A program made the position numbers and the translations under genes. Shown here in pieces: positions 61,433-64,000 of a stretch of 64,000 bases of DNA; the first letter of the stretch is position 1; every line of letters begins with the position of its first letter. Source of the stretch: Betaproteobacteria bacterium HGW-Betaproteobacteria-16 (GTDB taxonomy: Bacteria; Pseudomonadota; Gammaproteobacteria; Burkholderiales; Burkholderiaceae_C); NCBI GenBank assembly GCA_002840835.1, contig PHCQ01000016.1:1-64000 (forward strand), in the 5' to 3' direction. The notes beneath the pieces were generated by a model. That model was given only the letters and a program-made list of their open reading frames with translations, searched no databases and was not told where the DNA came from.

Positions 61433-64000
61433 TCAGAGCGGTGGCAGCGGTCGCGACGGTTTGCGTTCGCGGCGTGATCGCCGATCACCGGCGCGTTGGG
61501 AGGCGGGGCTGTCGCGGCCGAAGTCCAGTGTGTCGAGCACGGCCTGTACGTCGCCAGTGTCTTCGCCTTCCGGGCTTTGTGCCTTGTCGCGTACGTTCTT
61601 CCTGGACTTGCCGTCAGCGGCTTTCTCCAGTTGGGCCACCATGCGCGCGATGCGTTCGGCCACGTTCTCGTTGCTGAACTTTTCGCGGAAGCGCTCCACC
61701 ATGAGCGGAAAGGCAAACGGCGTGGGCCGCTCCAGTGGCCGCAGCATCAATGTCTGCTTGCTCATCCGCGCGAGCGCGGCCTGCAGGCGCGCCATGTCCA
61801 GCTCCAGCGCCAGCAGTTCCTGTTCCGCCTGGTGCAGCAGGCGGTTGGCCGGGTCGTACTGGCGGAACACCTCCCAGAACAGGCGTGACGACGCCTGCAG
61901 CTGCCGGCTGCTGCGCTGCTCGCCGGGGTGGCCCTGAAACACCAGGCCTGCCACGCGCGCGATTTCCCGGAAGCGCCGCTGCGCCAGTTCGCCGGCGTTG
62001 AGGCTGTCGAGCACTTCCTGCCGCAGAGCGTCGTCGCTCACGGGAGTGCGCAAGACCTGTGGCAGCAGCTCGGCCCAGTCCGTGTGGGTGGGTGAAAGCA
62101 ATTCAAACCCGTAGTCGTTGACCGCAATGGAAAACGTGGTGGGCGAATGGCGTGCCACGCGCCAGGCAACGAGGCCACCCAGGCCAAGGTGCACATGGCG
62201 GCCCGCAAACGGGTAGAGGAACAGGTGCGTGCCTTCGCGGGAGTGCAGCACTTCGGCCAGCAGTTGCTGTCGTGTGGGCAAGGCCGACCATTCGCTTTGC
62301 ACCGCCAGAAGGCCTTTCGCAGCCCGCAACTCGGGCGCGCGGTGGTGGCCATCGGCCACCTGTTCGAGCTGGTCCACTACCGCGTCGGCCAGCGTGGTGG
62401 ACAGTGGCATCTTGCCGCCGTTCCAGCGCGGCACGGCAGGGCGTTGCCCGTGCGCGCGTTTGACCCACGCTGTCATTTCGTGCACGCGCACCAGTTCCAG
62501 CAGCCGCCCGCTGAAGAGAAAACAGTCGCCCGGTTTCAGGCGCGCAGCAAAGCTCTCCTCCACCTGACCCAGGCGCGCACCGCCCACGAACTGCACCGAC
62601 ATGCTGGCGTCGCTGACGATGGTGCCGATGTTCATGCGGTGGCGTCTGGCCAGCCGTGCATCGGGCACGCGCCACACACCATTCGCGTCCACCTGCACGC
62701 GGTGAAAGTCCGGGTAGGCGCCCAGTGCTTCGCCGCCCTGGCGCACAAAGGCCAGGCACCAGGCCCAGTCGGCATCGCTGAGCTGTGCGTAGGCCGCTGT
62801 GCTGCGCACTTCGGTCAGCAATTCTTCGGGCACGAAACCACCGCCCAGCGCCACCGTGACCAGGTGCTGCACCAGCACGTCGAGCGGTTGCAGCGGCACC
62901 TCGCGGGCTTCGATATACCCGGCCACCACAGCGTCGCGTGCGGCCGCACCTTCGATCAGTTCCAGCGCATGCGTGGGCACGATGGTGATGCGCGAAGGCC
63001 GGCCCGGCGCGTGGCCGGAACGCCCGGCGCGCTGCAGCAACCGGGCAATGCCTTTGGGAGAGCCGATCTGCAGCACGCGTTCCACCGGCAGGAAGTCGAC
63101 ACCCAGGTCCAGGCTGCTGGTGCACACCACCGCGCGCAGCGCACCGCTCTTGAGCCCAGCTTCCACCCATTCGCGCACGCCGCGGTCCAGCGAGCCGTGG
63201 TGCAGAGCGATCAGGCCGGCCCAGTCGGGCCGAGCGTCCAGCAGGGCCTGGTACCAGAGTTCGGCTTGTGATCGCGTGTTGGTGAAGACCAGCGTGCTGC
63301 CACTGCGTTCGATCTCTTCCACCACCTGCGGCAGCATGCTGATGCCCAGATGGCCAGCCCAGGGAAAGCGGTCGGTGTGGGGTGGCAACAGTGTGTCCAC
63401 CGTCAGTCGCTTGGGTGTCTTGCCCTGCACCAGCACACCCTTGCATCCGGGCCCGAGCAAGGTGTGCTGCGCCACATCGAGGTTGCCCAGCGTGGCCGAC
63501 ATGCCCCACACCATCAGCCCCGGGTTCCAGCGGCGCAGGCGCGCCATCGCCAGTTGCGTCTGCACGCCGCGCTTGTTGCCCATGAGCTCATGCCATTCGT
63601 CCACCACCACCAGGCGTGTGCGGCCCAGCGTGTCCGACGCGTCGGCCCGCGCCAGCAACACGCTCAGGCTCTCAGGCGTGGTGACCAGAACGGTCGGCAG
63701 GCGGCGGTCTTGTGCGTTGCGTTCGCCGCTGGCGGTGTCGCCACTGCGCGCGCCTGCACTCCAGTGCGGTGCCATCTCGGCCAGTGGTTCCTTCAGGGCG
63801 CGCAAGGTGTCTGCGGCCAGGGCGCGCATGGGGGTGATCCAGATGACGGTGAGTGGGGCCGCGGGCTGCGCGCGTGTGTTCAGGCGTGCGCCTGGGCTTT
63901 CGATCTCTGCGCTGGTTGCCCGAGCGGATTCGACTGCCTTCGATCTCGATGCCTTGGCGTCGACCAGCGCCTGCAACGCCCCCAGCCAAACCGCAAAGGT
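61433..64000 (-). CDS. Ligase-associated Lhr-type DEXH-box helicase (5' end outside window)
   Basis: A partial superfamily 2 helicase of more than 850 residues. The reading frame is open to the right window edge, starting in TFAVWLGAL, which is the tail of the Walker A region, so about the first 40-50 residues are missing. Visible motifs are TPMRALA (Ia), TTPESL (Ib), DEWHELMG (II), SATLGN (III), [10 protein letters not shown] (IV) and QRAGRSGH (VI), then an Lhr-like winged-helix and core C-terminal region. It unwinds DNA or RNA-DNA hybrids in repair. The C-terminal tail of about 60 residues is charged and Arg/Ser-rich. Confidence 0.93.
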   Translation of the reverse strand, partial: TFAVWLGALQALVDAKASRSKAVESARATSAEIESPGARLNTRAQPAAPLTVIWITPMRALAADTLRALKEPLAEMAPHWSAGARSGDTASGERNAQDRRLPTVLVTTPESLSVLLARADASDTLGRTRLVVVDEWHELMGNKRGVQTQLAMARLRRWNPGLMVWGMSATLGNLDVAQHTLLGPGCKGVLVQGKTPKRLTVDTLLPPHTDRFPWAGHLGISMLPQVVEEIERSGSTLVFTNTRSQAELWYQALLDARPDWAGLIALHHGSLDRGVREWVEAGLKSGALRAVVCTSSLDLGVDFLPVERVLQIGSPKGIARLLQRAGRSGHAPGRPSRITIVPTHALELIEGAAARDAVVAGYIEAREVPLQPLDVLVQHLVTVALGGGFVPEELLTEVRSTAAYAQLSDADWAWCLAFVRQGGEALGAYPDFHRVQVDANGVWRVPDARLARRHRMNIGTIVSDASMSVQFVGGARLGQVEESFAARLKPGDCFLFSGRLLELVRVHEMTAWVKRAHGQRPAVPRWNGGKMPLSTTLADAVVDQLEQVADGHHRAPELRAAKGLLAVQSEWSALPTRQQLLAEVLHSREGTHLFLYPFAGRHVHLGLGGLVAWRVARHSPTTFSIAVNDYGFELLSPTHTDWAELLPQVLRTPVSDDALRQEVLDSLNAGELAQRRFREIARVAGLVFQGHPGEQRSSRQLQASSRLFWEVFRQYDPANRLLHQAEQELLALELDMARLQAALARMSKQTLMLRPLERPTPFAFPLMVERFREKFSNENVAERIARMVAQLEKAADGKSRKNVRDKAQSPEGEDTGDVQAVLDTLDFGRDSPASQRAGDRRSRRERKPSRPLPPL

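Overview
This 64 kb window is a high-GC chromosomal segment of a betaproteobacterium, most likely a member of the Comamonadaceae (Hydrogenophaga-like, although the genus cannot be fixed from sequence reading alone). The reasons are the tRNA-Leu(GAG)-nuoABCDEFGHIJKLMN order followed by a DUF2818 gene, a Nudix gene and a DUF1178 gene, the very large NAD-type glutamate dehydrogenase, and a GC-rich three-hairpin repeat that sits behind many genes. No prophage, transposase, CRISPR array or rRNA was seen.

Layout. Positions 10-16.3 kb hold tRNA-Leu(GAG), the complete 14-gene complex I operon with several ATGA overlaps, and three small conserved genes. Positions 16.6-21.2 kb hold the giant glutamate dehydrogenase, then a convergent ABC exporter (21.5-23.3 kb). 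Positions 23.7-29.2 kb hold a collagen-like lipoprotein, a MATE pump, an exported MsrB/MsrA pair, and a DUF898 membrane protein coupled to an M48 protease. Positions 29.4-34.2 kb are a minus-strand operon (FtsX-type permease, cysteine-synthase-like enzyme, AttH/CrtC-like exported protein) with no ATPase of its own. Positions 34.4-36.4 kb hold a transglutaminase-like protein, a 56-aa basic protein with a 24-bp-stem hairpin, and a methyltransferase. Positions 36.6-40.1 kb are a TPP riboswitch and thiBPQ. Positions 41.1-46.7 kb are an accessory cluster: a GlxA-type regulator divergent from a MATE pump, a vanadium-haloperoxidase-family enzyme, a methyltransferase and a small membrane protein. Positions 46.7-55.9 kb hold a GST/WYL-regulator divergent pair, MltB, a beta-CASP nuclease-like protein, a ZIP transporter, a membrane protein with a coupled leader peptide, a sterol-desaturase-family protein divergent from a Crp/Fnr-type regulator, and a CNNM/CBS protein. 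Positions 56.0-64.0 kb hold an ABC permease/ATPase pair, pdeM, a low-GC GT8 glycosyltransferase, and the Lhr-type ligase-associated helicase, which runs off the right end.

The most interesting signals are: (1) seven copies of a structured repeat, each attached to the 3' side of a gene and oriented with it; (2) a diverged direct repeat showing that the MATE gene of the haloperoxidase cluster ends in DNA resembling the glxA-MATE intergenic region; (3) a 19-codon leader peptide whose stop overlaps the start of a membrane-protein gene, with a perfect 14-bp hairpin covering that gene's ribosome binding site; (4) a low-GC glycosyltransferase wedged between the two ligase-associated DNA-repair genes; and (5) an FtsX permease operon lacking its ATPase. 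All family assignments come from reading motifs and overall protein character; no database search was run.
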